Origin: Clostridium bowmanii | GTDB lineage: Bacteria > Bacillota > Clostridia > Clostridiales > Clostridiaceae | Direction: 5' to 3' | Assembly (NCBI RefSeq): GCF_018861315.1 | Contig: NZ_JAHLDL010000021.1 | Location: 1-64,000, forward strand | DNA: 64,000 nucleotides | In this document: positions 6,853-16,037 of the stretch, piece by piece | How the letters are laid out: each line of letters opens with the position of its first letter | How positions within the stretch are numbered: position 1 is the stretch's first letter | Program-made: the position numbers and the translations under genes | Notes under the pieces: model-generated | What the model saw: the letters and a program-made list of their open reading frames with translations, nothing else | The model's database searches: none | What the model was told of the DNA's origin: nothing

Positions 6853-8922
6853 TTAAGAACTTGTCCCAAGCATAGATGCAAGTGAACTCTGTTGCGAATT
6901 CAAAGCATTCATAGCTGTTTCTAATGCTGTAAATTTAGCATAATACCTAGTTTGCGCAGCCTGAAGTTGAGTTTGAAATCTACTAACACTTAAAACCTTA
7001 CTATAGACTTGATCAGGGAGTGTATTTTTTCCAGAAGTACCTAAACTACTGTTATCATATTGCTTATTTACGAATATATTCATATATCCGGCTGTAGTAT
7101 ACTTACCATCTTTACCTACCCCAGGTGATGCAACATAATCTCTTATTATGTTGTCCATTCTTTTGAATATTCCATCCTCATTGTATTTTTTTGAACCTAT
7201 ATAAGCTGTATTTGAATCTAAAGTGCTGCTAGAAGACCCAATAAATAATTTTTTAAAGTCATCCATATGATTTTCAATAGCATTTTTAAATTTTGCCTCA
7301 TCCCCATCCTTAATTACAAGTTTACCACCATCTGAAAGATCCTCTGATGTTCCTAAGCCTATAGCCCCACTTCCATAGCTACCAAAACTTAAAGATACTT
7401 TTCCAGCGCTAGTATCTGCACTATCATAAGCACTGTAAACAGGTGCATAAAGTACTCCTCTAAGTTGCGTCAACAAACTACTTAAATAATCATCTTTTCT
7501 AAGTAATCCAACCTTAGCTTTAGCTTCCCATGTCTTAATTTGGTCTTCACTCATACTTGTTCTTTGATCGTCAGTTAATGGAGCAAAGTCCTTATCTTTT
7601 TTTTCTGTTAATTTTGTATTTATCGTTGATACTATAGTATTATAATCCTCAATAAATTTTTTCACATTAGTAACAACAGTATCTGAATTTGCTGTCACCG
7701 TTACATTTGAAGATTCACCTGTTTTACTAACTCCTACAAGATTATAATTAACTCCATTTACTGTAAATTTATTAGAACTTTGAGTGGTTGTTGTAGCTGT
7801 TTGTCCTGGAGCTGTTATAGCAACTATAGCATCTTCACCTATATCTATAATTGTAGTTTCAGTGCTGGATATGCCTAATTTAGCTATTACACTATCACCT
7901 GTTGATCCATTGGTTATGCTAATATTTGAATTAGACCCATCACCCTTAGATTTAAACGAAATTTTCCCCGTTGTATCGTCTATATTCATTGTAATTTGCC
8001 CACCGGTCGCACTATTCACTGCATCCATCAAATTCTGGATGGTAGTAGTGTCATTTACTGTAAGCGAAACTGGGTAATCAGTAGTTCCACTTTTCAAAGT
8101 GAATTTTAGATTTCCAGCAGTTCCTGTGGTGAACTTGAAATCTGAAACTAATTTTGAACTTGAAGATATTCCGCTATTAATAACTAAATCATCAGTTATT
8201 CCAAGAACAGAGCTTCCATGAGCGGTACTCTCTAATGTAATGCTAGTTGTAGCATCCAACTTTGTAAATTTAATGTAACTACCAGTTTCATCATTTACAT
8301 AAGAAGCAGAAATTTTACCTTTCAAAGAAGTTTTTTCAGGACTTGTTGTCGTCACAGATAGCGCAATTTTTTTATTTATATCCTCTGCCAACTTAGACAT
8401 ATTGGCATTTGTTGGAGTAGTATCCGTTAAAGCACTTAAGCTAATGCTTGCCCAACCATCAAAATTTAAAGTTTTCCCACTCCAATTTGATAAATCTGTT
8501 ACCTTAATCATTGAATTATTATTATCTCCCTCAATCTCCGCTTGCTGTGCCAACTGTGTAACATTCACCTTATATGTTCCAGCCTTAGCAGTTGACGCCG
8601 ATGTTGCCATAACTACAGATGTGCCATCACTTGTAGCTGTATTAATGTTAAAAGAATTCCCCGACATCATATACTTACTTGAAAGCGGATCAAAATAATC
8701 CTGTAATCCCTTCACACCTTTAATAATTTCCCTATACCCTTCTTGCTGCCACTGAACTGTCTGCTTTGCCGCATTTGCTTTATCAATCTTCGATTGATAA
8801 TTTGAAACCATAGATTTAACCAGTGCATCTGTATCAATACCAGATGCCATACCCGATATTCTTAACATATTAGCACTTGATTTAGTTCCACTAGTAGCAC
8901 CTGTTGGATAAATGCTTGTCAT
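6853..8922 (-). CDS. fliD: FliD flagellar filament cap protein (HAP2)
   Basis: A 689-residue cap protein. The N-terminal FliD_N domain (LRISGMASGIDTDALVKSMV, residues about 20-40) and C-terminal domain (SRFQTQLQAAQTRYYAKFTALETAMN region) form the coiled ends. The middle is Ser/Thr-rich with domains that sit on the filament tip. It is longer than many FliD proteins because of the extended middle. FliD caps the growing filament and assists flagellin folding. It follows fliS by 18 bases and precedes the FliT-like gene. Confidence 0.93.
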   Translation of the reverse strand: MTSIYPTGATSGTKSSANMLRISGMASGIDTDALVKSMVSNYQSKIDKANAAKQTVQWQQEGYREIIKGVKGLQDYFDPLSSKYMMSGNSFNINTATSDGTSVVMATSASTAKAGTYKVNVTQLAQQAEIEGDNNNSMIKVTDLSNWSGKTLNFDGWASISLSALTDTTPTNANMSKLAEDINKKIALSVTTTSPEKTSLKGKISASYVNDETGSYIKFTKLDATTSITLESTAHGSSVLGITDDLVINSGISSSSKLVSDFKFTTGTAGNLKFTLKSGTTDYPVSLTVNDTTTIQNLMDAVNSATGGQITMNIDDTTGKISFKSKGDGSNSNISITNGSTGDSVIAKLGISSTETTIIDIGEDAIVAITAPGQTATTTTQSSNKFTVNGVNYNLVGVSKTGESSNVTVTANSDTVVTNVKKFIEDYNTIVSTINTKLTEKKDKDFAPLTDDQRTSMSEDQIKTWEAKAKVGLLRKDDYLSSLLTQLRGVLYAPVYSAYDSADTSAGKVSLSFGSYGSGAIGLGTSEDLSDGGKLVIKDGDEAKFKNAIENHMDDFKKLFIGSSSSTLDSNTAYIGSKKYNEDGIFKRMDNIIRDYVASPGVGKDGKYTTAGYMNIFVNKQYDNSSLGTSGKNTLPDQVYSKVLSVSRFQTQLQAAQTRYYAKFTALETAMNALNSQQSSLASMLGTSS

Positions 8923-8940
8923 ACATAATCACCACCTATT

Positions 8941-9336
8941 TTATTTTCCGCCTTTAGATTTTTTATAAGCCTCATTCCAAGTATCCCTAACATCTTCAAT
9001 CAGCGGAATTATTTCATTCATTATTTCTTCACTTTTCTTAATATTAGCCTCCGTAAGTCTACGTGCAATAAAGTCATAAACCTGCATTAAACTTTCCGCC
9101 CATTCCCCACCTTTTGCCACATCTAAAGTTGCCATTAATTCATAAAATATATTCTGAGTTTTTACAATGTTTTCATGAGCTTTTTTAACGTCTTTATCTA
9201 CCATGGCTTGTCTACCTATTTTTGAAAATTTTGCAGCACCATCTACTAGCATCAAAAGCAATTGATCCTTTGATGCAAAATTCACACTATTGCTTTTATA
9301 AGTATTAAATGCGTTTCCATAAGCGTTCATTGCCAT
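8941..9336 (-). CDS. fliS: FliS flagellin export chaperone
   Basis: A small helical protein (131 residues from the chosen start) with the FliS pattern: NAYKSN-type N-terminus (NAYGNAFNTYKSNSV), LLLMLVDGAAKF, and C-terminal VRDTWNEAYK. FliS binds the C-terminal helix of flagellin in the cytoplasm and prevents early polymerisation. In Bacillus it also takes part in flagellin homeostasis with FliW and CsrA. I choose the ATG at 9336 because GAGGTGG is correctly spaced for it; the in-frame GTG at 9345 lies within that ribosome binding site. Confidence 0.93.
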   Translation of the reverse strand: MAMNAYGNAFNTYKSNSVNFASKDQLLLMLVDGAAKFSKIGRQAMVDKDVKKAHENIVKTQNIFYELMATLDVAKGGEWAESLMQVYDFIARRLTEANIKKSEEIMNEIIPLIEDVRDTWNEAYKKSKGGK

Positions 9337-9347
9337 AATCACCACCT

Positions 9348-9638
9348 CTACTTTTTAGTATCTATAAAATTTCCCATTATCTTTTGCTCTTTTTCTAGTG
9401 CTTCTTTAAAAACCTCTACATCATATTGATTAGTTTTGTATGCTCCTACTGTTATTTTGTGATGTTTCTTATATTTTGAAAGTTTGTACTTATAATCTTC
9501 GTAAGAACTTGAGTTATCTCTGGGATTTCTGTCTTTATTTACAGTTATTTCATTTTTTCTGTGAATTATACCAGACTTGGTTGTGTCTTTAACTCGTTTT
9601 CGTATTTCAACATCAATTTTATTTAATTTAAATTCCAT
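9348..9638 (-). CDS. Hypothetical protein in the flagellar operon
   Basis: A 96-residue, very basic and polar protein (many K, N and Y) without membrane segments or cysteines. I do not recognise a family. It sits between flaG (51 bases upstream) and fliS, in the same orientation, so it is expected to be co-expressed with late flagellar genes. By position it could be a small chaperone or regulator, but nothing in the sequence proves this. Confidence 0.7.
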   Translation of the reverse strand: MEFKLNKIDVEIRKRVKDTTKSGIIHRKNEITVNKDRNPRDNSSSYEDYKYKLSKYKKHHKITVGAYKTNQYDVEVFKEALEKEQKIMGNFIDTKK

Positions 9639-9689
9639 AATACTCCTCCCATCTTTATCCTAGTGGGTTACGAATTTTACTCTTAAAAC

Positions 9690-10037
9690 CTATGCCTTTT
9701 TATCTACTAAAACACCAGCCATTTCACACATTTCAGCTACCATATCCAGTATCTTTTCATTTGGAATTTCATTTATTATTTCATTTGTATTGTTATCAAT
9801 TACGCTTACAATCATTTGATTTAGCTTATCATGCTTTTTATATTGCAAGTGGGTGCCTTCGCCCTCTAACAATTTATTTATTTTACTTACTGCATTTTTA
9901 ATTTCTTTTTCACCCTTATCTTTTTCACTTAGTGAATTTTCATTTTCAGCAGACTTTGATACAGAAACATTTTCTGTTACTTTATGAGTTTTAACAAAAT
10001 CCATAGATTTGTTTCCACTAACACCTCTGATTTCCAT
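9690..10037 (-). CDS. flaG: FlaG family protein
   Basis: A 115-residue protein with a variable, polar N-terminal half and the conserved FlaG C-terminal domain: NKLLEGEGTHLQYKKHDKLN, MIVSVIDNNTNEIINEIPNEKILDM. FlaG proteins are encoded next to fliD and fliS and affect filament length or flagellin assembly in several bacteria; the mechanism is poorly known. It follows csrA by 16 bases. Confidence 0.88.
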   Translation of the reverse strand: MEIRGVSGNKSMDFVKTHKVTENVSVSKSAENENSLSEKDKGEKEIKNAVSKINKLLEGEGTHLQYKKHDKLNQMIVSVIDNNTNEIINEIPNEKILDMVAEMCEMAGVLVDKKA

Positions 10038-10053
10038 TCTTTCCCTCCCATAT

Positions 10054-10269
10054 TTATTTTTTTAATTTCTCTAGTGAAGATGCATCAAAAATAACAGCTC
10101 TTTGGTTTTCATCCGTCACTTCTTTATAAAGTTCTGATCTTAAAATGCTAATTTCTCTAGGTGCATTTATAGCAATTTTTACAGAGCCATTTTCAATTTT
10201 AACTATAGTTATTTCTACGTCGTCACCTATTAACAGGGATTCACCTTTTTTTCTACCTATTACTAACAT
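10054..10269 (-). CDS. csrA: CsrA translational regulator
   Basis: A 71-residue Csr[21 protein letters not shown] at the N-terminus, [19 protein letters not shown] in the middle with the RNA-contacting arginine. CsrA binds GGA motifs in hairpin loops near ribosome binding sites and blocks translation. Three such sites precede the three flagellin genes in this window. The fliW gene lies 38 bases upstream, so the pair can form the FliW-CsrA switch known from Bacillus subtilis, in which FliW released from flagellin sequesters CsrA. Confidence 0.95.
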   Translation of the reverse strand: MLVIGRKKGESLLIGDDVEITIVKIENGSVKIAINAPREISILRSELYKEVTDENQRAVIFDASSLEKLKK

Positions 10270-10307
10270 TTATACATCCCCTTGCTTCTCTTTGGCGTAA
10301 ATAACAA

Positions 10308-10745
10308 TTATAAATTGTCATTTCTTTTAAATAGAGGTTGTTTTATTTTATATTTATCATTATCCAATATTAATTGTTCCCCTAATTTCTCTTTTATATT
10401 AATAATTATGGGAGCTTTTAAATTAGTTGTCATATTCTCAATATTTGAATCTAGTGTTACTGTAGTTAATACTAATACTTGTTCAGGTTTAGCTATTTGT
10501 AGTTCTTTTATATCAGGGTCTGGTATTTTAAATTCATAATCAGAAACTAGTGTAAATGGTGATACCAAAACTAAACCAACCTCAGTAGCCTCAATTGAGT
10601 GTAATATACTAAAAACTTCATTACTTTCTAAGGGAAAAATAATAAAGTTTTTTAAATCTTTAAATCCCGGTAACCCTTTTTTAAATACGATGATATCGTC
10701 ATTACTGTATTCTCTAACTCCATGATACTTAGTAATTAGCTCCAT
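10308..10745 (-). CDS. fliW: FliW flagellar assembly factor, CsrA antagonist
   Basis: A protein of about 145 residues with the FliW pattern: IVFKKGLPGFKDLKNFIIFPLE near the N-terminus and VLTTVTLDSNIENMTTNLKAPIIIN in the second half. FliW binds either flagellin or CsrA. When flagellin is exported, free FliW inhibits CsrA and flagellin translation rises. I choose the ATG at 10745 (AAAGGAG 12 bases upstream) over an in-frame TTG at 10757 that abuts the ribosome binding site. The gene order fliW-csrA is the usual one in Firmicutes. Confidence 0.92.
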   Translation of the reverse strand: MELITKYHGVREYSNDDIIVFKKGLPGFKDLKNFIIFPLESNEVFSILHSIEATEVGLVLVSPFTLVSDYEFKIPDPDIKELQIAKPEQVLVLTTVTLDSNIENMTTNLKAPIIINIKEKLGEQLILDNDKYKIKQPLFKRNDNL

Positions 10746-10846
10746 ATCACAAATCAACTCCTTTAGTAAAAATCATTTTTCTCTTGTTATAATTTTTCAC
10801 AATAAGTTTTTAGTTCTCCACCTTCAATCTTCAATCATAAATTATT

Positions 10847-12112
10847 CTATCTTAGATAATCAAGTAATGAAGGCTGAAGCACCTTAGCACTGGTTTGAAG
10901 TGATGCCATATATATGGTTTGCATAGTTGCATATTGCATTGCTGTTTCTGTAATATCTATATCTTCTGTTGCTGACAAGATTTCTGTCATATTTAAATTC
11001 TGATCTGTATTCCTACTTTCAGCGCTTTCCATTCTATTTTGCTTAGCACCAACTTCTGAACGTAGCTTTAACACATTGGTCATAACGTCTTGAATACCTT
11101 TCAAATCTCCATTGGTCAAAGATTTAATATCTTCAGGCTTTGTAGAGTCAAGATGACTAGTAATACCTTCCAATAATTTCATAAGATTCTCACCAGCGCC
11201 CGTTCCATAGTTTAAAACTTGCGAAGCTGTAATATTATAATCCATAGTTACTCCTTGTGATACTTCCACCAATAACATGTCTGGTCCAGGTCTTAATCCT
11301 AACTCTTTAGTTTCAGTGGTATCAGAAAATGTTATAGCTCCTGATGGGCTATTGATTTCAAATCTTCCATCAGTGGTTCTTGTAACTTTAGCTAATTCAA
11401 TATACCCAGCTTCTCCTAATAATTTCGCACCATTAGCAGTTGTTATAGCATTATTAATACTATCTTCAATAGTTTTAGCTGTAACTACCATAGTGCCTCC
11501 ACTTGTAATCTCTGCGGTTGTTGTTACTTCCATTGCTACTCCATTTAAGGATATATCAAATTTAGTCCCTGCCGCTACTGTTGCACCTCCATAAGCATTT
11601 AAATTTGTAAGTTCCGCAACTACTTTTAATTTTGCATTTGAAACTAACTCACTATTTCCATCTACAGTATTTGTTCCTACTGGTTTACTTGCTCCGTCTG
11701 TTCCCCCAAATATATACTTTCCATCAAAGCTTGTATTTATCAATTGTGAAAGCTCTTGGACCCTCTGATTTATTTCATCCTTAATTGCTTTTCTTGAATT
11801 AGGATCACTGGCAGAACCTCCCGTAGATACTAAAAGTTCATCAATTCTTCCAATTACTTTTCCTATATGATCTAGGGTTGTATCTGTTACATCAAGCCAA
11901 TTTGCTGTATTCTTTATATTGCTATTATATTGTTTGTTTGCATCTATCTCTGAATACATTTGCATTATCTTAGAAGCCTTAGCAGGGTCATCTGAAGGTT
12001 TATTTATTTGTTTACCAGAAGCCATTTGATTTTGTATTGTGCTCAAATTACTTAAATTTGTTCTCATATCTCTCAAAAAATTATTTGATAACATTTGATT
12101 TGTTACTCTCAT
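10847..12112 (-). CDS. flgL: FlgL hook-filament junction protein (HAP3)
   Basis: A 421-residue protein with flagellin-like ends: MRVTNQMLSNNFLRDMRTNL and ASGKQINKPSDDPAKASKIM at the N-terminus, and a C-terminal helix ITETAMQYATMQTIYMASLQ followed by LQPSLLDYLR. The middle, about residues 150-300, is a variable domain that is larger than in short FlgL proteins. FlgL joins the FlgK ring to the filament. It follows flgK by 53 bases. A start ATG with a GGGGTG ribosome binding site fits. Confidence 0.93.
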   Translation of the reverse strand: MRVTNQMLSNNFLRDMRTNLSNLSTIQNQMASGKQINKPSDDPAKASKIMQMYSEIDANKQYNSNIKNTANWLDVTDTTLDHIGKVIGRIDELLVSTGGSASDPNSRKAIKDEINQRVQELSQLINTSFDGKYIFGGTDGASKPVGTNTVDGNSELVSNAKLKVVAELTNLNAYGGATVAAGTKFDISLNGVAMEVTTTAEITSGGTMVVTAKTIEDSINNAITTANGAKLLGEAGYIELAKVTRTTDGRFEINSPSGAITFSDTTETKELGLRPGPDMLLVEVSQGVTMDYNITASQVLNYGTGAGENLMKLLEGITSHLDSTKPEDIKSLTNGDLKGIQDVMTNVLKLRSEVGAKQNRMESAESRNTDQNLNMTEILSATEDIDITETAMQYATMQTIYMASLQTSAKVLQPSLLDYLR

Positions 12113-12165
12113 ATATTCACCCCTTAATTAGTACAGATAAATCATCACCTGCAGTATTTAATCAC

Positions 12166-13932
12166 TTATTTTTTCAATCCATTTATAACCAAATCCAAAA
12201 GTTCATCAACAGTTGAAATTATCTTTGCATTAGCTTGATAAGCATGTTGAAATTGAATCATATTAGCCATTTCTTCATCTAATGATACACTAGATATGGA
12301 AGTCCTTGATTCGTTTAATCCTGCAAGTAGTGTTGTATGATTTTTTACAGTTTTTTTTGCGTATTGGGTTTGGTCGGCTAATCTAGTCACGGTATCTGTA
12401 AAATAGCCACTAATAGTCATTCCATTTGAACTAGACTTAACAGTGTTAAATCCTAAAGTAGTATCTACACTAAATCTATTCGTTAGAAGATCATCTCTCG
12501 TTGTCACCTCACCAATACTTTGAATTTCCAATTTCACATCTCTAAGCTGTGAAATAGCTAATGCCCTCTTTCCATCTGACGTTCCCGTAGTAACACCAAC
12601 TCCAACATTAATAAGCATAACATCATCAAGAATTTTTTTATTAACTGAAATATTTCCTGCTGTTATTTTATCCTCTAAACCACCCACATCGCTATTAACA
12701 AAAAACTTAAGTGTATCATTCGTTGCATCGCTTTCACCACTATGCACAGCATTTACAGAAAAAGCAATAGCCTTAGCTAGATTATTTAACTCCCCTATAT
12801 ATTTGTCTATATCAGCTTGTACAGACATATACCCATTTAATTCTCCCGTTATAGGCTTAAATATTTGATAATCAGTCTCCGTCGCTACTACTGATCCATC
12901 AGTAATTGTTGTAACAGCACCCTTGGAGTCCGTCCCTGCAATTCTATTTTTGTCTTTATCTATCGCATACCCTTCCTTATCCGCCCAAAGAACTCTGTTT
13001 TGGTCTAAATCTGTATATTGAGTATCAGTTAAATCCATGGTTATTGTAACTTTATTCTTATCCGATGATATATCCCCATTTTTGTAATAAGTAACATCAT
13101 ATTTTCCAGCTGTATTTTTTTCAATCTTACTAACATAAGAAAATCTGCTTACGTCATCTTTTGAATCACTTCTTACAAAGTATAAATCATCACCAGGAAC
13201 CGGTCCCCCAACATTATCAGTAGCCTTTAAATCCTCCCCCGCCAATGCTTTCTTATCTATACTAATACCAAATTTAGTGCTTAGTTGATCTACTAATAAG
13301 TCCCTTTTATCCATTAAATCATTAGGCTCATTGCCACCAATTTTCACCGCTCTAACCTGTTGGTTCAATTCATCTATCTGATCGATCATACCATTTACAT
13401 CCACTACATCCTTCTGAATAACCTGTTGACAATTCTCTTTTAGTTTTGATAAGAGATTATACGTACTATTCAGCTGATCTGTTAATGCTTTAGATTTTTG
13501 TGCCACTACAGTTCTAGTATTGGAATTTTGGCTTGTGGAAAGCGATGACCAGGAATTAAAGACTTCACCTAGCATACTTGACACACCCGTATCACTAACT
13601 TCATTAAAAATACTTTCAACCTCTGTTAAAAATTTCTCACGTCCCTCGTATAATCCCATAGTACCATTTTCAGTTCTTACCTGATAATCTAAATAGCTAT
13701 CCCTAATTCTTGTTATAGAGGAAACTTGTACACCAGTGCCTAATTGTCCTGCCCCTATAGCATTGTTCATGCTAGGCATACCAAATGGCCTTGTAGTTTC
13801 CATGGTAGCCCTTTGTCTTGAATAACCTTCTGTACCAGCATTAGCTATGTTGTGACTTGTTACATCTAATGCCTTTTGTTGAGCAGTCATACCTCGCACA
13901 GCTACATTTAAAGTTGAATATAATCCTGACAT
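12166..13932 (-). CDS. flgK: FlgK hook-filament junction protein (HAP1)
   Basis: A 588-residue FlgK. The N-terminus carries the rod/hook-type motif ALDVTSHNIANAGTEGYSRQ, and the C-terminus has the matching SLDEEMANMIQFQHAYQANA helix. The middle has a large insertion rich in Asp, Lys and Thr. FlgK forms the first junction ring on the hook. I choose the ATG at 13932 because GGGGTG is 8 bases upstream of it and only 2-3 bases from the ATG at 13941. It is downstream of flgN and flgM in one run. Confidence 0.94.
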   Translation of the reverse strand: MSGLYSTLNVAVRGMTAQQKALDVTSHNIANAGTEGYSRQRATMETTRPFGMPSMNNAIGAGQLGTGVQVSSITRIRDSYLDYQVRTENGTMGLYEGREKFLTEVESIFNEVSDTGVSSMLGEVFNSWSSLSTSQNSNTRTVVAQKSKALTDQLNSTYNLLSKLKENCQQVIQKDVVDVNGMIDQIDELNQQVRAVKIGGNEPNDLMDKRDLLVDQLSTKFGISIDKKALAGEDLKATDNVGGPVPGDDLYFVRSDSKDDVSRFSYVSKIEKNTAGKYDVTYYKNGDISSDKNKVTITMDLTDTQYTDLDQNRVLWADKEGYAIDKDKNRIAGTDSKGAVTTITDGSVVATETDYQIFKPITGELNGYMSVQADIDKYIGELNNLAKAIAFSVNAVHSGESDATNDTLKFFVNSDVGGLEDKITAGNISVNKKILDDVMLINVGVGVTTGTSDGKRALAISQLRDVKLEIQSIGEVTTRDDLLTNRFSVDTTLGFNTVKSSSNGMTISGYFTDTVTRLADQTQYAKKTVKNHTTLLAGLNESRTSISSVSLDEEMANMIQFQHAYQANAKIISTVDELLDLVINGLKK

Positions 13933-13953
13933 TTCATTCACCCCAGCCTCATA

Positions 13954-14364
13954 CTATTTTTTTACTTTACCATATGCATTATAAGTTTTTGATTCTCTTA
14001 CTGGATTTAATACATTTAATATCCTATTTGTAAAACTAAGTCCTTGTTTTATAAGCATTTCATTTGTGTCTTTTTGAAGTACCACTTCTTGTAATAACCG
14101 CTTGATTTTATAGTAATTGTTAGTTAGCTCCTGGTCATTGGCTTCTTGAAGAAGTTCTGTCATAGCTCTATTTTCCGTAATCCTTCGCCTTTCAACTTCA
14201 CTATGAGCTATGTTTTTATTAGCTTTTTTAATCTTGTCCACGCAAGCTTCCATTCCAAAAATATCATTTTCAACTACACATTTGTGCTGCTCTTCAAGCG
14301 CTAATAGAAGAATCCCAATAGTTTCTATTTCCTGTATTATGATTTTATTTAGTTTATCTTTCAT
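13954..14364 (-). CDS. flgN: FlgN-like export chaperone for FlgK and FlgL
   Basis: A 136-residue helical protein with the FlgN-type layout: an N-terminal helix (EIETIGILLLALEEQHKCVVEND), a basic middle and a C-terminal segment ending LNPVRESKTYNAYGKV, including the Asn-Tyr/Gly stretch common at FlgN ends. It lies between flgM and flgK, which is the standard Firmicute order. FlgN delivers FlgK and FlgL to the export gate. Sequence conservation in this family is low, so the position carries much of the weight. Confidence 0.85.
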   Translation of the reverse strand: MKDKLNKIIIQEIETIGILLLALEEQHKCVVENDIFGMEACVDKIKKANKNIAHSEVERRRITENRAMTELLQEANDQELTNNYYKIKRLLQEVVLQKDTNEMLIKQGLSFTNRILNVLNPVRESKTYNAYGKVKK

Positions 14365-14366
14365 AA

Positions 14367-14639
14367 CTAAATATCTCTCCCTTTCATAATATCCATCATT
14401 CTAGTAGCTGTTAATTTTGGATCCATTTTGTAAGTACCTTGCATTACTTGATTTCTAATAGCTTCTATTTTTTCTTTAGAATTAACTGGTTTACTATCTA
14501 ATGACATTGCACTTAAGCTTTTCCCCGCTGTTGATAATTCTATAGTATCTTTTTTTGGTGTAGTCACCTTTGATTCTGCTTTAGGTGTATTCTTTTTATA
14601 AAAGTTAACCACGTTATTCTTTACTCCATCTATTTTCAA
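14367..14639 (-). CDS. flgM: FlgM anti-sigma-28 factor
   Basis: A 90-residue protein with the FlgM pattern: a disordered, Lys/Thr-rich N-terminal half and a C-terminal sigma-binding part (DTIELSTAGKSL, EKIEAIRNQVMQGTYKMD). FlgM holds sigma-28 inactive until the hook is complete and FlgM is exported. It is the first gene of the late flagellar run and is preceded by a sigma-28-type promoter, so it would be under negative feedback. The gene ends 2 bases before flgN. Confidence 0.92.
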   Translation of the reverse strand: MKIDGVKNNVVNFYKKNTPKAESKVTTPKKDTIELSTAGKSLSAMSLDSKPVNSKEKIEAIRNQVMQGTYKMDPKLTATRMMDIMKGRDI

Positions 14640-14708
14640 TCTTAATCACTCCTTGCTTTTTATAACTTTAATCCTATACTAACTTTTCCATTGTTCTATC
14701 TATTTCTA

Positions 14709-14735
14709 TTATCGTATATAATCCATCAAAGTTTA
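14709..14735 (-). promoter_or_regulatory. Sigma-28-type promoter upstream of flgM
   Basis: On the minus strand TAAA (14732-14735), 15 bases, then TACGATAA (14709-14716). This agrees with TAAA-N15-GCCGATAA except for the first two bases of the -10 box. It lies 70 bases before flgM. Confidence 0.6.
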
Positions 14736-14814
14736 TACTGATTTAACTATTAGTCTAATATTAATATTTTGTTTACTAAATATATTTAATTCATTTAATT
14801 TCACATAAAAAAAT

Positions 14815-14845
14815 AAAAAGGAATAAATTTTCTTTATTCCTTTTT
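14815..14845 (-). terminator. Rho-independent terminator after the chemotaxis/switch run
   Basis: AAAAAGGAATAAA pairs perfectly with TTTATTCCTTTTT across a 5-base loop. A T-rich tract follows on the minus strand, 20 bases after the fliY stop. Confidence 0.8.
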
Positions 14846-14864
14846 ATATAATATGTAATTTTTT

Positions 14865-16037
14865 TTATTCCACTAATGCCTTAACCCTTTCTTCTCCACT
14901 AATTATACTAGTAATTCTAACACCAAAATTTTCATCTACAACTACTACCTCACCGTAAGCTACTTTTTTACCGTTTACTAATATATCCACTGGTTCTTCT
15001 GCTAACTTATCCAGCTCTATTAAAGATCCAGTTCCCAAATTTAAAATATCACGAATGTTCTTTTTAGTTTTTCCAAGTACTACGGAGATTTCTAATGGAA
15101 CATCTAATATTAAGTCAATATTCCTAGGTGAATTATAAACAGGAGCATTTGTTAATGGTTTAAAGGATGCTTGCTTAACTTCTACTTGTGGCTCTTGCCT
15201 TTCAATAGGTTTAGCACGATACTCCGGCTCAGTTTGTGCACTGGTATAAGCTGCTTCCTGCTGCGCTGATATTTTTTGCTCCACCTGTTCTTGTTTTGGT
15301 TCTACCGTTGTAGTTTGTGGGATAATTTCTTTTGGAACCTCTAAAGGCTCTTCTGTACCCATCATAATATCTACTATTTTTTTAGCTGTCTTAATAGGAA
15401 GTACTTGCATTATAACACTATCAACTAAATCACCAATAGCAATTTTAAAAGCAACCTGAACAACTTGTTCGTCGTCATCTATACTATCACTTAAAGGGGA
15501 GGTAGTATCATCCCATATCTTAGATTGAGGTGGAGAAATATTTACTTCTCTAGCAAACATTGTTGCCATAGAAGTTGCAGCAGATCCAATCATCTGATTC
15601 ATAGCTTCTGAAACAGCACTAATTTCAATTTCTGAAAGCGCAACTGCACCTTCTAGTTTGCCATCCCCACCCATCATGAGGCTTGCAATAACTGCAGCAT
15701 CAGAAGTCTTCATTACTAAAAGATTTCCCCCTGCAATACCACTTGTAAACTTAACGTCTAGTGCAATATTAGGAAGTTCATAATTACCTCTTAACTCTTT
15801 AAGTGTAGTTACTGAAACCACTGGAGTTGCTATATTTACTGGTTGACCTACTATAGTGGAAAGAGCTGTTGATGCTGAGCCCATAGAAATATTTCCAACC
15901 TCACCTAGCAAATCGCTCTCAATTTCAGAAAGTTCAAATTGTCCTATAGGTTCAGAACTCGTTTCTTCTGTAGGGCTCATATCACTTCCATTTAGGAGAG
16001 CGTCGATTTCTTCTTGTGAAAGAAAGCCGTTACTCAT
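14865..16037 (-). CDS. fliY: FliY flagellar motor switch phosphatase (CheC-FliN fusion)
   Basis: A 390-residue switch protein. It has an N-terminal CheY-P-binding peptide (SQEEIDALLNG), two CheC-type phosphatase motifs (LLGEVGNISMGSASTAL and ISEAMNQMIGSAATSM), a long Pro/Gln/Glu-rich linker (about residues 225-295) and a C-terminal FliN/SpoA domain (LDVPLEISVVLGKTKKNI). FliY replaces FliN in Firmicutes and removes phosphate from CheY-P at the motor. I choose the ATG at 16037, since the frame upstream lies inside fliM. The gene overlaps fliM by 8 bases, so translation is coupled. Confidence 0.94.
   Translation of the reverse strand: MSNGFLSQEEIDALLNGSDMSPTEETSSEPIGQFELSEIESDLLGEVGNISMGSASTALSTIVGQPVNIATPVVSVTTLKELRGNYELPNIALDVKFTSGIAGGNLLVMKTSDAAVIASLMMGGDGKLEGAVALSEIEISAVSEAMNQMIGSAATSMATMFAREVNISPPQSKIWDDTTSPLSDSIDDDEQVVQVAFKIAIGDLVDSVIMQVLPIKTAKKIVDIMMGTEEPLEVPKEIIPQTTTVEPKQEQVEQKISAQQEAAYTSAQTEPEYRAKPIERQEPQVEVKQASFKPLTNAPVYNSPRNIDLILDVPLEISVVLGKTKKNIRDILNLGTGSLIELDKLAEEPVDILVNGKKVAYGEVVVVDENFGVRITSIISGEERVKALVE

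Noticed and set aside
14640-14814. c-di-GMP riboswitch before the flagellar genes
   Set aside because: Clostridia often have one before early flagellar genes, but I found neither the conserved GNRA tetraloop-receptor layout nor a terminator here; only a sigma-28-type promoter is visible.
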